Below the pieces are notes generated by a model. The model was not told where the DNA came from and made no database searches. It saw only the letters and a list, made by a program, of their open reading frames with translations. A program made the translations under genes and the position numbers. Shown here one piece after another: positions 5,921-6,408 of a DNA stretch of 6,408 bases. Source of the DNA: Chitinophaga pinensis. Its GTDB lineage: Bacteria; Bacteroidota; Bacteroidia; UKL13-3. The stretch is taken from the NCBI GenBank assembly GCA_945876985.1, contig CAMCQX010000100.1, positions 1-6,408 on the forward strand, in the 5' to 3' direction. Numbering within the stretch: position 1 is the first letter of the stretch; every line of letters begins with the position of its first letter.

Positions 5921-6408
5921 CCTCATTGTAAAAAAAGCCTAAACTTGTAACAAGAAAACAGAAATATGACAAACAAAGAATTAGGACTCAAAAAAGTAGT
6001 GGCGTTAGTTGAACGATTTAAAGAGCATCAAATTATTTACAAAAAAGCAGAATATAATGAGACTCAAACCCGTAGAGACTTTATTGATCCATTTTTCAAA
6101 GCATTAGGCTGGGATATTGACAATGAACTAGGTTTTTCCGAAAGCTATAGAGAAGTTATCCATGAGGATAAAATTAAAATAAGTGGTGGCACGAAAGCAC
6201 CCGATTATTCTTTTCGCCTTACTGGGAAAGAAAAGCTTTTTTTTCTTGAAGCAAAGAAGCCCAATATTAATATCAAAGATCATATTGATCCTGCATATCA
6301 AATAAAAAGATATGGGTGGAATGCGAAAATGACTGTTAGTGTTTTAACTGATTTTGAAGAGTTGTCAATTTATGATTGTACTAAGGAACCCAATTCCCAA
6401 GATTCCCC
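5916..6408 (+). mobile_element. Cassette 3, left part: restriction endonuclease gene (runs off window)
   Basis: The third unit begins after G5915 with TTATGCCTCATTGT, the same leader as cassette 2, followed by a 7-A run and a 51-base distance from the core G to the ATG. The right end is outside the window. If the cassette model holds, a third 130-bp palindrome preceded by something close to ACAATGAGGCATAAC should follow this gene or its partner gene. Confidence 0.45.
5966..6408 (+). CDS. Restriction endonuclease, N-terminal part (type IIG/type I-like, PD-ExK nuclease; partial)
   Basis: The frame opens at ATG 5966 and stays open to the window edge, giving 147 residues. An opening helix contains N-E33-TQTRRDFIDPFFKALGWD, the usual start of HsdR-N/type IIG nuclease domains. 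The PD-(D/E)xK centre is P79-D80 followed by E95-A-K97 in FFLEAKKP. Q112-IKR-Y116 then fits the QxxxY motif of RecB-like nucleases, and SVLTDFEELSIYDC is the closing strand block. In type IIG enzymes a methyltransferase and a target-recognition domain follow in one chain of about 1000 residues; in type I systems, helicase motor domains follow. The known part cannot separate these, though the wording is closest to the IIG kind. Aspartate is mostly GAT (9 of 11), unlike cassettes 1 and 2, suggesting another source. Confidence 0.85.
   Translation, partial: MTNKELGLKKVVALVERFKEHQIIYKKAEYNETQTRRDFIDPFFKALGWDIDNELGFSESYREVIHEDKIKISGGTKAPDYSFRLTGKEKLFFLEAKKPNINIKDHIDPAYQIKRYGWNAKMTVSVLTDFEELSIYDCTKEPNSQDS

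Noticed and set aside
5737..5931. 64-codon open frame overlapping the CPBP 3' end and palindrome 2
   Set aside because: It lies almost wholly inside the structured repeat, overlaps a confident gene and has no protein-like features.

Overview
The window looks like a low-GC Bacteroidota chromosome. The grounds are its protein content, A-rich leaders without Shine-Dalgarno motifs, and a crtI-crtB carotenoid cluster of the flavobacterial/chitinophagal kind. No finer taxonomic call is supported. All genes found are on the + strand.

The left half (1-3912) reads as ordinary chromosome with a light-protection theme. It holds the 3' end of phytoene desaturase (crtI), phytoene synthase (crtB), a small exported conserved protein and an SRPBCC-fold protein, all within 0-3 bases of one another and so probably one transcript. 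After a 75-base gap with a perfect 8-bp inverted repeat comes a class I CPD photolyase with its FAD-contact residues and Trp triad intact, then a GNAT acetyltransferase. Carotenoids quench light-generated radicals and photolyase repairs UV damage, so these genes make sense together.

The right half (about 4040-6408) is different. Three single-gene units sit head to tail: a cation-diffusion-facilitator-like transporter, a CPBP/CAAX-type membrane protease, and the start of a restriction endonuclease. They are separated by two imperfect palindromes of exactly 130 bp (4904-5033 and 5791-5920), each running from a TAAC end to a GTTA end. The two palindromes differ in sequence, but their stems differ by compensating pairs. 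The first ~15 bases of each complete unit are the reverse complement of the bases just before its own downstream palindrome. This is what integron gene cassettes show when recombination occurs at G^TT of an attC site. The core bases do not fit the canonical attC consensus, the complementarity is longer than usual, and no integrase is in the window. I read the region as an attC-like cassette array, possibly an unclassified one, carrying metal-transport, membrane-protease and restriction cargo. Aspartate codon use differs sharply between the crt genes, the first cassette and the third, which fits separate origins.

The transporter has a further oddity: its conserved N-terminal beta strand is encoded upstream of the first ATG, in frame, behind an ATT codon.
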